Source: Pseudomonas agarici (GTDB taxonomy: Bacteria > Pseudomonadota > Gammaproteobacteria > Pseudomonadales > Pseudomonadaceae). From it: DNA of 64,000 nt. Below, piece after piece: positions 1 through 8,004 of the stretch (position 1 is the first letter of the stretch; every line of letters begins with the position of its first letter). A model generated the notes under the pieces. The model was not told the origin of the DNA. It saw only the letters and a program-made list of their open reading frames with translations, and made no database searches. A program made the position numbers and the translations under genes. Location: NCBI RefSeq assembly GCF_900109755.1, contig NZ_FOAR01000024.1:28778-92777 (forward strand). The letters run 5' to 3'.

Positions 1-1
1 G

Positions 2-1237
2 CCGGCGCTAAGCGGGTTCAACCCGGCCACTCGGGTGTTTGCCGATATCCAGTTGCTGACCAGCGATGGCCAACGCGCCTGGGTGATAAGTGCGCGGGGT
101 GGGCACGAGCTGGATATGGCGCCAGTCAGGAAGCTGGGACTGTCCCATGAGTACCTGCGCTACCGGAAGATCCTCTGGCAAGGTCGTCCAGCCATTTTTG
201 TCGGCTTGGGCGAAACATTGCCGGAGGACGAACGGCGGCGATTGAAGGATCCCCAAGCGGTTCCCGAGCTGTTCAATCTGGCGACCCATGAAGCCTTTCA
301 TTTTTATGTGGAAGCAGGCTGGGCGCACCTGCCGGGGGCTGAGCGCAGCATCCTGTATCCGGCGCTCGCCGAGCCGAGGCTGTATCGCAACCTGATCATT
401 CGTCACTTGCTGGCGGCGGCCCAGGGACAACCCGAGGGGTTGGCGCGGGCCAGCCACTGGTATCGTCGCTGGCTGAGTGAGCATGCCGACGAGGCCAGGC
501 GTATCGGTAATACCGACCGCGCCGAAGGCAGTGCGCGTTATGTGGAGTCGGTGGGGCGACTACTGGCCCAAGGGGTGCGGCCAAACTCCGCCGAGTGGTC
601 GGCGTTGATGCTGGAGACACTGGCGCGGCAAGGGCAGGAGGACTATCTGGTCGCCGACCATGAAAGTTACGTGCTGGGGGACCTGGCTGGGTATTTGCTA
701 GATCGCCAGGGATTGGACTGGCTGGCGCGTGTTGCACGGGGGGAGACACCGCTGGCGATTTTGCTGGAGTCGCTGCCTCCTCTCGCCACGCCCGCCGACG
801 CGGTGTTGAGCCAACGCATCGGCGCTGCCGTTGCCGAGGCCAATCGCCAGGCGGCGCTAGCCTTCGAGCCGTTTGTGCAGCGTTTCAACGATCCTTCGGG
901 CGGACGCCTGCTGGTGTCGAATCGGGCCATGCAGGGCAGTTTCGAGATCGACCACTCCTACCTGTTGGCCACGCAGCCGGAGAAAGTCGAGGTCGGGGTA
1001 CGTGCCGGCTTCGCCTTCGGCGACGGTCGAATCGAGCTCAGGAACACAACCGTCGCGACCCAGGTGCAGAAAGCCTGTGGCCGCGAGGATCTTTACTGGA
1101 TCCTGGCCCTGACGGCGGACGAGTTGGCGAAGGACGTCGACGGTCGGCTGCGTGTCGAGCGCGACGACCTTAAGGTCGACCTTCCTTATCCGGTCCGGTC
1201 CCTCGATGACCCGCGCATTTGGTGCGTCGAGGTCTGA
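2..1237 (+). CDS. Hypothetical protein with HExxH motif, 5' end outside window
   Basis: The reading frame is open from the first bases of the window, so the true start lies upstream. A GTG at 35 is the first internal start candidate but has no clear ribosome-binding site. About 75-80 residues in from that GTG there is an ATHEAFHFYV segment, a zincin-type HExxH zinc-binding motif, and about 100 residues later an EGSARYVE segment that could supply a third ligand or a helix packing on the site. The remainder is mostly helical, without transmembrane segments in the part seen. A gluzincin-like metallopeptidase fold is my inference; I do not recognise the family. The gene ends exactly where the convergent cupin gene ends, with no gap. 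Confidence 0.7.
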   Translation, partial: PALSGFNPATRVFADIQLLTSDGQRAWVISARGGHELDMAPVRKLGLSHEYLRYRKILWQGRPAIFVGLGETLPEDERRRLKDPQAVPELFNLATHEAFHFYVEAGWAHLPGAERSILYPALAEPRLYRNLIIRHLLAAAQGQPEGLARASHWYRRWLSEHADEARRIGNTDRAEGSARYVESVGRLLAQGVRPNSAEWSALMLETLARQGQEDYLVADHESYVLGDLAGYLLDRQGLDWLARVARGETPLAILLESLPPLATPADAVLSQRIGAAVAEANRQAALAFEPFVQRFNDPSGGRLLVSNRAMQGSFEIDHSYLLATQPEKVEVGVRAGFAFGDGRIELRNTTVATQVQKACGREDLYWILALTADELAKDVDGRLRVERDDLKVDLPYPVRSLDDPRIWCVEV

Positions 1238-1600
1238 TCAGACGCTCTGTTCGAACACCACGTAGATCTTGCGACAGTGCTCCAGCACTTCCCAGGTGCC
1301 CTTGAAGCCCGCGGGAATGACGAACCGATCACCGGCGCGCAAGGTCTTGGCGTTGCCCTCAGTGTCACGCAGGACCGAGACGCCTTGTACGATCTCGCAG
1401 TATTCGTGCTCGGTATAGTTCACCGTCCAGTGGCCGACCTCGGCCTCCCAGACGCCGGCATTCATCTGTCCGCACGGGCTGGCATAGTGATTGAAGATCG
1501 TCTGTTGCGGATCACCCTTGAGCACCTTTTCCGGTACTGGACGAAAGCGTTCGGGCGTGGTGTTGGCTTCGCTGAAGTCGACGATGTCCTGGATGCTCAT
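1238..1600 (-). CDS. Small single-domain cupin protein
   Basis: This 120-residue protein is a single cupin barrel of the EutQ-like/DUF861 (Cupin_3) type. Visible features are the TEHEYCEIVQG turn, the LRAGDRFVIPAGFKGTWEV second cupin motif and a C-terminal strand ending in YVVFEQ. Members are usually 110-120 residues, so it is full length. The start is supported by a purine-rich GAGGAAA about 10 nt before the ATG. It is divergent from the neighbouring aldehyde dehydrogenase gene, and cupins of this kind often accompany amine-catabolism genes, but the substrate cannot be read from the sequence. It converges with the preceding gene without a spacer. Confidence 0.8.
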   Translation of the reverse strand: MSIQDIVDFSEANTTPERFRPVPEKVLKGDPQQTIFNHYASPCGQMNAGVWEAEVGHWTVNYTEHEYCEIVQGVSVLRDTEGNAKTLRAGDRFVIPAGFKGTWEVLEHCRKIYVVFEQSV

Positions 1601-1650
1601 GCTGCTTTTCCTCGGCAGTGATAAGGCGGATGGCTGGAAGCGCCGAGTCT

Positions 1651-1711
1651 ATGTTTATTAAATCGAACATGGCAACGGCGTTTAGCGATCTTGTGTCAAA
1701 TATATTGAAAC
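1651..1711. promoter_or_regulatory. Candidate operator region upstream of kauB
   Basis: Between the divergent cupin and kauB genes there are two AT-rich motifs. One is an inverted repeat ATGTT-N10-AACAT at 1651-1670. The other, CAAATATATTGAAAC at 1697-1711, resembles the E. coli PuuR operator AAAATATAATGAACA as I remember it. PauR, the PuuR-type repressor encoded at 9.2 kb, is known in P. aeruginosa to control kauB/pauC genes, so these are reasonable candidate binding sites. This is motif similarity only. Confidence 0.3.
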
Positions 1712-1839
1712 TTCGGGCGCCACTGGTTTAGGGTGGTGACTGCCATGGGCCGAAAAACAGGGCTTGTCGGGCAAAATTCTGGACGGTGCTGGCGCAAGTA
1801 GGCGTGGCGCTTCTATTTCAATAAAAGGAGGACACTCGC

Positions 1840-3333
1840 ATGACTACCCTGACCCGTGCTGACTGGGAACAACGCGCCCGTGAGCTGAAGATTGAAGGCC
1901 GCGCCTACATCAATGGCGAATACACCGCCGCTGTTTCTAACCAGACGTTCGAGTGCATCAGCCCGGTCGATGGTCGCCTGCTGACGCATGTTGTGAGCTG
2001 CGATGCCGCCGACGCCCAGCGTGCCGTGGAAAATGCCCGTGCCACTTTCAATTCTGGCGTCTGGTCGCGCCTGGCGCCGGCCAAGCGCAAGGCGGCGATG
2101 ATCCGTTTCGCCGCACTGCTGAAAACCCATGCCGAAGAGCTGGCCTTGCTGGAAACCCTCGACATGGGCAAGCCGATCACCGACTCGCTGTCCATCGACG
2201 TCGCGGGTGCGGCTCAGGCATTGAGCTGGAGCGGTGAAGCCATCGACAAGATCTATGATGAAGTCGCCGCGACGCCCCATGACCAATTGGGCCTGGTGAC
2301 CCGTGAGCCGGTTGGAGTGGTCGGCGCTATCGTGCCATGGAACTTCCCGCTGATGATGGCCTGCTGGAAACTCGGTCCGGCGTTATCCACTGGAAACTCG
2401 GTGATTCTCAAGCCGTCGGAAAAATCCCCGCTGACCGCCATCCGCATTGCCGCCCTGGCCGTCGAAGCCGGCATTCCGGCGGGTGTGCTAAACGTGCTGC
2501 CGGGTTACGGCCACACCGTTGGCAAGGCGCTGGCCCTGCATATGGATGTCGATACCCTGGTGTTTACCGGTTCGACCAAGATCGCCAAGCAACTGCTGAT
2601 TTACGCTGGCGAGTCGAACATGAAGCGTGTCTGGCTCGAAGCCGGCGGCAAGAGTCCGAACATCGTCTTTGCCGACGCACCGGACCTGCGGGCCGCCGCC
2701 GAAGCTGCGGCCAGTGCTATCGCCTTCAACCAGGGCGAAGTCTGTACCGCCGGGTCGCGTCTGCTGGTCGAGCGTTCGATCAAGGACTCCTTCCTGCCGC
2801 TGGTGATTGAAGCGCTGAAAGCCTGGAAGCCCGGTAACCCGCTGGACCCGGCAACCAATGTCGGTGCTCTGGTGGACACCCAGCAGATGAACACCGTGCT
2901 GTCCTACATCGATTCCGGCCATGCCGATGGCGCCCAACTGGTGGCCGGCGGCAAGCGTACCCTCCAGGAGACCGGCGGGACCTACGTCGAGCCGACGATT
3001 TTCGATGGGGTGAGCAATGCGATGAAAATCGCCCAGGAAGAAATCTTCGGCCCGGTGCTGTCAGTGATCGCTTTCGATAGCGTCGAAGAGGCTATTGAGA
3101 TTGCCAACGACACGCCCTACGGCTTGGCCGCCGCTGTCTGGACCGCGAATATCTCCAAGGCTCACCTGACCGCCAAGGCCCTGCGGGCCGGCAGCGTGTG
3201 GGTCAACCAGTATGACGGCGGTGACATGACCGCGCCGTTCGGTGGTTTCAAGCAGTCGGGTAACGGTCGCGACAAGTCGTTGCATGCGTTCGACAAGTAC
3301 ACCGAACTGAAGGCGACATGGATCAAGCTGTAA
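1840..3333 (+). CDS. kauB: Aldehyde dehydrogenase of polyamine/amine catabolism (KauB/PuuC type)
   Basis: A 497-residue NAD(P)-dependent aldehyde dehydrogenase, full length for the family. It has the cofactor-binding VPWNFPLMM segment, the FTGSTKIAK loop, catalytic Glu at about residue 267 in LEAGGKSPN and catalytic Cys302 in NQGEVCTAG, plus the EEIFGPVL and PFGGFKQSGNGRD signatures. It most resembles gamma-glutamyl-gamma-aminobutyraldehyde dehydrogenase (PuuC) and P. aeruginosa KauB/PauC, which oxidise omega-amino aldehydes arising from putrescine and other polyamines. A strong AAAGGAGG ribosome-binding site precedes the ATG. The gene stands alone, with pauR 6 kb away and AT-rich candidate operators upstream. 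The family assignment is firm; the exact substrate is inferred. Confidence 0.93.
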   Translation: MTTLTRADWEQRARELKIEGRAYINGEYTAAVSNQTFECISPVDGRLLTHVVSCDAADAQRAVENARATFNSGVWSRLAPAKRKAAMIRFAALLKTHAEELALLETLDMGKPITDSLSIDVAGAAQALSWSGEAIDKIYDEVAATPHDQLGLVTREPVGVVGAIVPWNFPLMMACWKLGPALSTGNSVILKPSEKSPLTAIRIAALAVEAGIPAGVLNVLPGYGHTVGKALALHMDVDTLVFTGSTKIAKQLLIYAGESNMKRVWLEAGGKSPNIVFADAPDLRAAAEAAASAIAFNQGEVCTAGSRLLVERSIKDSFLPLVIEALKAWKPGNPLDPATNVGALVDTQQMNTVLSYIDSGHADGAQLVAGGKRTLQETGGTYVEPTIFDGVSNAMKIAQEEIFGPVLSVIAFDSVEEAIEIANDTPYGLAAAVWTANISKAHLTAKALRAGSVWVNQYDGGDMTAPFGGFKQSGNGRDKSLHAFDKYTELKATWIKL

Positions 3334-3334
3334 A

Positions 3335-4888
3335 TTAGAGCATGCGCTCCAGGCCGATTCGGGTGGCGAGCCAGGCATTGAGCCGACGCCACCAACTCCC
3401 GGGTTCGCGATGCAGCACATGAATCTGTCCGTTGTCTTCGGTGATCCACACCAATTGCCCGGCCTCCTGTCGTGGTTCGTAGCTCAAGGCCGGGGCCATA
3501 CCCTGCAGGGCCAGGGCACGCAGGTGTTCGGCCAGTTGCGGGCTGTCCACCAGCACGCCGACCTCCGTGTTCCACAGCACCGAGCGCGGGTCGAAATTGA
3601 ACGAACCGATAAAGGATTTCTGCCGGTCGAAGATCATTGCTTTGCTGTGCAGGCTGGAGTTCGAGCCCTTGGAGAAGCCACTGTGGAATAGGTGCGGGCC
3701 GCTGCCGCCACGGTCACCCGGTTGGCGGCGCAGTTCAAAGAGTTTTACCCCGTGTTCCAGTAGCGCCCGGCGATAGGGCGCATAACCGCCGTGCACGGCT
3801 GGCACGTCGGTGGACTCCAGCGAATTGGTCAGCAGGCTGACGGTCACCCCGGCGTCCGCGCGTCCCGTCAGGTACACCAGCCCCGGCTGGCCGGGAACGA
3901 AGTACGCGGAAATCATCATCAGCTCGGTATGGACATTGCGCAGCTCGGGCGCCAGTTGGGTGGTCAGCAGCAGGTGCGGGTCGGGTTCGTTCCTGGCCAG
4001 CACCTTGCTCGGCGCATCCCACAAGGCTTGGTTCCAGGCCCAGATCAGCTCGCGGCGCCAGGTATCCAACTGGGGGCGGCGCTGGTAATCGGCCAGGCGC
4101 TGATACAGCGCGGGGTTCTGCTGGCGCCAGGCATCGAGGGATTGTTCCAGCCGGTTGCGGGTGTTGGCCAGGTCTCGGACGGTGGGTAGGCGCGAGAGCA
4201 ATTCACCGATGGGCTTGCTCAGGGCGCTGTTCCAGTATTGATCGAAGCTCTGGCCGAGTTGTCCGGCCACCGGTCCCACGCCGAGCATGTCGATATCGGT
4301 GAAGTTCAGGTCCGGTAGCGCGCCGAAGTACTCGTCGCCCAGGTTGCGCCCACCGACGATGGCGGCGCTGTTGTCAGCCAGCCATAGCTTGTTGTGCATC
4401 CTTCGGTGTTGCTGGGACAGATTGAACAGCCGGCCCAGGGTTCGCGTGGCTACGGTGCTGCGCCCCAGGCTCAGCGGATTGAACAGGCGGATCTGGATAT
4501 TCGGGTGAGCCGCCAGAGTGGCGATGATGTCGTCCAAACCGTCGCTGCTGGTGTCGTCCAGCAGGATCCGCACGCGCACGCCGCGGTCAGCGGCCTTGAG
4601 CAGCTCGTCCACCAGCATTCGCGTGCTCAAGCCGTCGTGGACGATGTAGTACTGCAAGTCGAGGCTGCTCTGGGCGTTGCGGATCAGTTCAGCTCGCGCC
4701 CTGAAGGCCTCGCCGCCATTGGGCAGCAAGCGAAAGCCCGAGCGCCCCTGGTAGGCGGCGGCCTGGGCCTGGAGTGCGCGACCGAAGGCCGAATCCGTTG
4801 CCGGCAAGGCCTGGCTGGGCAGCCGGGGAGTGTCCAGTGAGGCGCATCCGCTCAAGAGCAGGGCGATCAACAGAAAATAGAATTTCAA
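3335..4888 (-). CDS. Phospholipase D-family lipoprotein (cardiolipin synthase-like)
   Basis: A protein of about 517 residues with two HKD motifs, the hallmark of the phospholipase D superfamily: MHNKLWLADNSAAIVGGRN and LHSKAMIFDRQKSFIGS. An N-terminal lipobox, LLLSGC, marks it as a lipoprotein. I chose a TTG start at 4888, giving MKFYFLLIALLLSGC, because it puts the signal peptide at the extreme N-terminus and has AGGGCGA upstream; an in-frame start at 4945 would add 19 unlikely residues. The layout resembles ClsC/YmdC-type cardiolipin synthases, which join phospholipids in the cell envelope. A transphosphatidylase role is an inference from family. It converges with kauB after one base. Confidence 0.85.
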   Translation of the reverse strand: MKFYFLLIALLLSGCASLDTPRLPSQALPATDSAFGRALQAQAAAYQGRSGFRLLPNGGEAFRARAELIRNAQSSLDLQYYIVHDGLSTRMLVDELLKAADRGVRVRILLDDTSSDGLDDIIATLAAHPNIQIRLFNPLSLGRSTVATRTLGRLFNLSQQHRRMHNKLWLADNSAAIVGGRNLGDEYFGALPDLNFTDIDMLGVGPVAGQLGQSFDQYWNSALSKPIGELLSRLPTVRDLANTRNRLEQSLDAWRQQNPALYQRLADYQRRPQLDTWRRELIWAWNQALWDAPSKVLARNEPDPHLLLTTQLAPELRNVHTELMMISAYFVPGQPGLVYLTGRADAGVTVSLLTNSLESTDVPAVHGGYAPYRRALLEHGVKLFELRRQPGDRGGSGPHLFHSGFSKGSNSSLHSKAMIFDRQKSFIGSFNFDPRSVLWNTEVGVLVDSPQLAEHLRALALQGMAPALSYEPRQEAGQLVWITEDNGQIHVLHREPGSWWRRLNAWLATRIGLERML

Positions 4889-5098
4889 GCGTAGTCGCCC
4901 TAAATCATGGCAGGTGTCGGTATATAGATGCTGCCAGGTGACCAAAGGTCAATCGCTGCCGCAGGCATTGTCGGTCGACAGCTTGATCGTCGCTGCGCCA
5001 ACCTTGCGAACGGGCAATCGTGGCACGATTGCCGCTGTCTGGACTAGGGCTTTTCAGGCAAAATCCTCTCTTACTCTCGTCTCCGGTAGCCGCATCGA

Positions 5099-5452
5099 AT
5101 GAGCTGCAACAGTCAGAAAATCCGCTTTCTCCGGCAGCAGATACCGTCTTTCGAGTGCGTTCCGGGCTGCCACGATTGTTGTGGGCCGGTGACTACCTCG
5201 TCGGCGGAAATGGCTCGTTTGCCGCGCAAGACCGTGGCCGAACAGGAAGCGGCGCTGAACGAACTGAACTGTGTACACTTGGGGCCGAACGGCTGCACAG
5301 TGTACGACGAGCGCCCGTTGATCTGCCGCCTGTTCGGCACCACGGCGAGCCTGCCGTGCCCCAATGGTCGGCGCCCGACGGAGATGATCCATCCACGGGC
5401 TGAAAAGCAGGTATACGACTATATCGCCAGCACCCGCCAGGTTTTGGTCTGA
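5099..5452 (+). CDS. YkgJ-family cysteine-cluster protein
   Basis: A 117-residue protein with the YkgJ/UPF0153 cysteine arrangement: FECVPGCHDCCGPV near residue 20, then C58 (NCVHL), C66 (GCTVYDERPLICR) and a final PCPNG. These cysteines are thought to bind zinc or an iron-sulphur cluster; the biochemical role of the family is unknown. It is full length and has no obvious operon partner, lying between the phospholipase D-like lipoprotein (divergent) and lrp (convergent). Confidence 0.85.
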   Translation: MSCNSQKIRFLRQQIPSFECVPGCHDCCGPVTTSSAEMARLPRKTVAEQEAALNELNCVHLGPNGCTVYDERPLICRLFGTTASLPCPNGRRPTEMIHPRAEKQVYDYIASTRQVLV

Positions 5453-5473
5453 TCCCCTTCGATCTATAGGGGA
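5453..5473. terminator. Weak hairpin between ykgJ-like gene and lrp
   Basis: A 6-bp perfect inverted repeat, TCCCCT and AGGGGA separated by 9 nt, starts at the base after the ykgJ-like stop codon, in the convergent gap before lrp. It lacks a run of T, so termination is only a possibility. Confidence 0.3.
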
Positions 5474-5496
5474 GGAGCTCAATCGAGGAAGCAGTG

Positions 5497-5985
5497 TCAA
5501 TCCGGAATCGGCAGGCTCAGGCTTTCCTTCACCTCTTCCATCACGATATAGCTCTTGGATTCGCGTACATGGGGCAGCTTGAGCAAGATATCGCCCAGTA
5601 GTTTGCGATAGGACGCCATCTCGGAAATCCGCGCCTTGATCAGGTAGTCGAAGTCGCCCGAGACCAGGTGGCACTCCAGCACATGCGGTAGTTTCAGCAC
5701 AGCGCGGCGGAACTCCTCGAAGGTGTCGCCGGACTTGTAGTCCAGGCTGATTTCGACGAACACCAGCAGGCTGCCCTTGAGGTGCTGTGGATTGAGCCGG
5801 GCGTTGTAGCCCATGATGATCCCTTCGCGTTCCAACCGTCGAACCCGCTCGGTACAGGGCGTGGTGGACAAGCCGATTTTTTCGCCCAGCTCGGTGAACG
5901 AGATGCGCCCGTCGGCCTGGAGAATTCGCAGGATATTACGGTCGATCTTGTCCAGCTCACGCTTGGTCTGGTGATTGGTGCGCAT
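5497..5985 (-). CDS. lrp: Lrp/AsnC-family regulator of alanine catabolism
   Basis: A 162-residue leucine-responsive regulator. An N-terminal winged helix-turn-helix (about residues 8-60, with LDKIDRNILRILQADGR and FTELGEKIGLSTTPCTERV) is followed by the ligand-binding RAM domain (about 70-150, ending in SKSYIVMEEVKE). I use the ATG at 5985: it gives the usual family length and has GGAGGGG upstream, whereas an earlier in-frame start would add 17 unrelated residues. The gene is divergent from dadA, and in Pseudomonas the Lrp encoded here activates dadAX in response to alanine. The ribosome-binding site lies partly inside a palindrome (AGGGGA-T-TCCCCT), so translation could be damped by a hairpin. 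Confidence 0.93.
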   Translation of the reverse strand: MRTNHQTKRELDKIDRNILRILQADGRISFTELGEKIGLSTTPCTERVRRLEREGIIMGYNARLNPQHLKGSLLVFVEISLDYKSGDTFEEFRRAVLKLPHVLECHLVSGDFDYLIKARISEMASYRKLLGDILLKLPHVRESKSYIVMEEVKESLSLPIPD

Positions 5986-6287
5986 AGGGGATTCCCCTCC
6001 GTGGCAGATAATGTGAAAGGTACCGCGCTCGGCCATCCAGCGTTAAAAAAGCTCGGGATGCCCCATTGACAGCCAGTAAAGTCGCCCGCGACCCCGACCG
6101 GCCTCGCCTGTTTTGCCTTCGCTCGCGACGCTTTCACATCATCTGCCGAAAAGCCACATAGCCGAGAATTCTCGCCAAATATAGGCGCTTATATAGTGAA
6201 AAGCACTGGCTATTGTTTCTTACACTGCGCGCAGCATCACGTTGAACAACAAACATCGGCGGCAGGCTGCGATTGGGAGACATACAC
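5986..6287. promoter_or_regulatory. Divergent lrp-dadA control region
   Basis: A 302-nt non-coding gap between two divergent genes. It contains a perfect 12-bp palindrome CGAGAATTCTCG at 6163-6174 and, 4 nt further, an AT-rich near-palindrome ATATAGGCGCTTATAT at 6179-6194 (one mismatched pair). Two sites with AT centres spaced about 18 nt apart suit Lrp, which binds repeated degenerate palindromes as multimers. GGGAGA at about 6275 is the dadA ribosome-binding site. I did not find a convincing sigma-70 pair for dadA. Confidence 0.45.
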
Positions 6288-7589
6288 ATGCGAGTTCTGG
6301 TATTGGGCAGTGGCGTCATCGGTGTCGCCAGTGCTTATTATCTGGCCCGGGCTGGCTTTGAAGTGGTGGTGGTCGACCGTCAGCCCGCGGCTGCCATGGA
6401 AACCAGCTTCGCGAATGCCGGCCAGGTTTCCCCGGGTTATGCCTCGCCATGGGCTGCGCCAGGGGTGCCGCTCAAGGCCATCAAATGGCTGCTGCAACGC
6501 CATGCGCCGCTGACGATCAAGGCCACCGCCGATGTCGACCAGTACCTGTGGATGGCGCAGATGCTGCGCAACTGCAGCGCCAACCGGTACGCGGTGAACA
6601 AGGAGCGCATGGTCCGTCTGTCCGAGTATAGCCGTGACTGTCTCGACGAATTGCGCGCCGAAACCGGCATTGCTTACGAGGACCGCCGTCTGGGCACCAC
6701 CCAGCTGTTTCGTACCCAGGCGCAACTGGATGGCGCGGCGAAAGACATCGCGGTGCTGAAAGAGTCCGGCGTGCCCTACGAATTGCTCGATCGTGCGGGC
6801 ATCGCCCGGGTCGAACCGGCCTTGGCGAATGTCACCGATATCCTCGCCGGCGCTCTGCGTCTGCCGAACGACCAGACCGGCGACTGCCAAATCTTCACCA
6901 CTCGCCTGGCCGACATGGCCATCAAGCTGGGCGTGGAGTTCCGCTTCGGCCAGGACATCCAGCGTCTCGAGGCTGTGGGTGATCGGATCAACGGCGTGTG
7001 GATCGACGGCAAGTTGGAAACCGCCGACCGCTATGTGCTGGCCCTGGGCAGCTATTCGCCGCAGTTGCTCAAGCCGCTGGGCATCAAGGCACCGGTCTAT
7101 CCGCTCAAGGGTTACTCGCTAACCGTGCCGATCACTCAGCCGGAGATGGCCCCGACTTCGACCATTCTCGATGAGACCTACAAGGTCGCGATCACCCGCT
7201 TCGACAATCGTATCCGGGTGGGCGGCATGGCGGAAATCGCCGGTTTTGACCTGTCGCTTGACCCGCGTCGACGCGAAACACTGGAGATGGTCGTCAACGA
7301 CCTTTATCCTCTGGGCGGCGACCTTCAGGCAGCCAGCTTCTGGACCGGCCTGCGCCCGGCCACCCCAGACGGTACGCCGATTGTAGGTGCCACGCCGTTG
7401 CGCAATCTGTTCCTGAACACCGGTCACGGTACGCTCGGCTGGACCATGGCCTGTGGCTCCGGTCGCCTGCTGGCCGACTTGATGGCGAAGAAAACGCCAC
7501 AAATCAGCGCCGAAGGGCTCGATATTTCACGTTATGGTAATCATCAGGAGACTGCAAAACATGGCAATCCAGCGCCAGCTCACCAATGA
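6288..7589 (+). CDS. dadA: D-amino acid dehydrogenase small subunit
   Basis: A 433-residue FAD-dependent dehydrogenase that oxidises D-alanine and other D-amino acids to the imino acid and passes electrons to the respiratory chain. The N-terminal dinucleotide motif VLGSGVIGVASAYYLA lies at about residues 5-20 and the C-terminal FAD segment NTGHGTLGWTMACGSG at about 383-398. The ATG at 6288, giving MRVLVLGSG, is chosen over an in-frame ATG 15 nt upstream because it matches family N-termini and sits 13 nt after GGGAGA. It starts the operon dadA-ridA-dadX, with ridA overlapping its end by 29 nt, and is presumably activated by the divergent Lrp. Confidence 0.96.
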   Translation: MRVLVLGSGVIGVASAYYLARAGFEVVVVDRQPAAAMETSFANAGQVSPGYASPWAAPGVPLKAIKWLLQRHAPLTIKATADVDQYLWMAQMLRNCSANRYAVNKERMVRLSEYSRDCLDELRAETGIAYEDRRLGTTQLFRTQAQLDGAAKDIAVLKESGVPYELLDRAGIARVEPALANVTDILAGALRLPNDQTGDCQIFTTRLADMAIKLGVEFRFGQDIQRLEAVGDRINGVWIDGKLETADRYVLALGSYSPQLLKPLGIKAPVYPLKGYSLTVPITQPEMAPTSTILDETYKVAITRFDNRIRVGGMAEIAGFDLSLDPRRRETLEMVVNDLYPLGGDLQAASFWTGLRPATPDGTPIVGATPLRNLFLNTGHGTLGWTMACGSGRLLADLMAKKTPQISAEGLDISRYGNHQETAKHGNPAPAHQ

Positions 7590-7914
7590 GCGCATGAGCC
7601 AGATCGTCGTTCACGGCGGGACTGTGTATCTGGCCGGGCAAGTCGGCGACGACATGAGCGCCGGGATTGAGACACAGACCCGTGAAGCTTTGGCCAATAT
7701 CGAACGTTTGCTGGACCTGGCAGGCACCGACAAGACCCAACTGTTGTCGGTAACCATCTACCTGAAAGATGTCGATGCCGATTTTGCCGGCATGAATTCC
7801 GTTTGGGACAAGTGGTTGCCCAAAGAGACGGCCCCGGCACGCGCAACGGTCCAGGCCAAGCTCTGCGAACCGGAAATCCTCGTCGAGCTGTCCGTCGTGG
7901 CCGCCCTGCCTTAA
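7561..7914 (+). CDS. ridA: RidA-family imine/enamine deaminase
   Basis: A 117-residue YjgF/YER057c/UK114 (RidA) protein with VVHGGTVYLAGQVG and the C-terminal PARATVQAKLCEPEILVELSV signature; the Arg in ARATVQ is the catalytic arginine of the family. RidA proteins hydrolyse reactive 2-imino acids to 2-keto acids. The start at 7561 follows CAGGAG and lies inside the end of dadA, so the two are translationally linked. Context suggests it hydrolyses 2-iminopropanoate made by DadA to pyruvate and ammonia. It is followed by a strong terminator-like hairpin before dadX. Confidence 0.93.
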   Translation: MAIQRQLTNERMSQIVVHGGTVYLAGQVGDDMSAGIETQTREALANIERLLDLAGTDKTQLLSVTIYLKDVDADFAGMNSVWDKWLPKETAPARATVQAKLCEPEILVELSVVAALP

Positions 7915-7929
7915 CGCAAGGTCCCTCTC

Positions 7930-7972
7930 CCGGCATGGCGTGTGGCAACACCGCGTGTCATGCCGGTTTTTT
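7930..7972 (+). terminator. Rho-independent terminator/attenuator between ridA and dadX
   Basis: CCGGCATG (7930-7937) pairs perfectly with CATGCCGG (7959-7966), with further partial pairing inside, and is followed by TTTTTT. It sits 15 nt after the ridA stop and about 32 nt before the dadX start, so transcripts should partly stop before the racemase gene. Confidence 0.75.
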
Positions 7973-8004
7973 ATTCCCAACCGACCGTCCAGAAGTCTGC
8001 CGCC

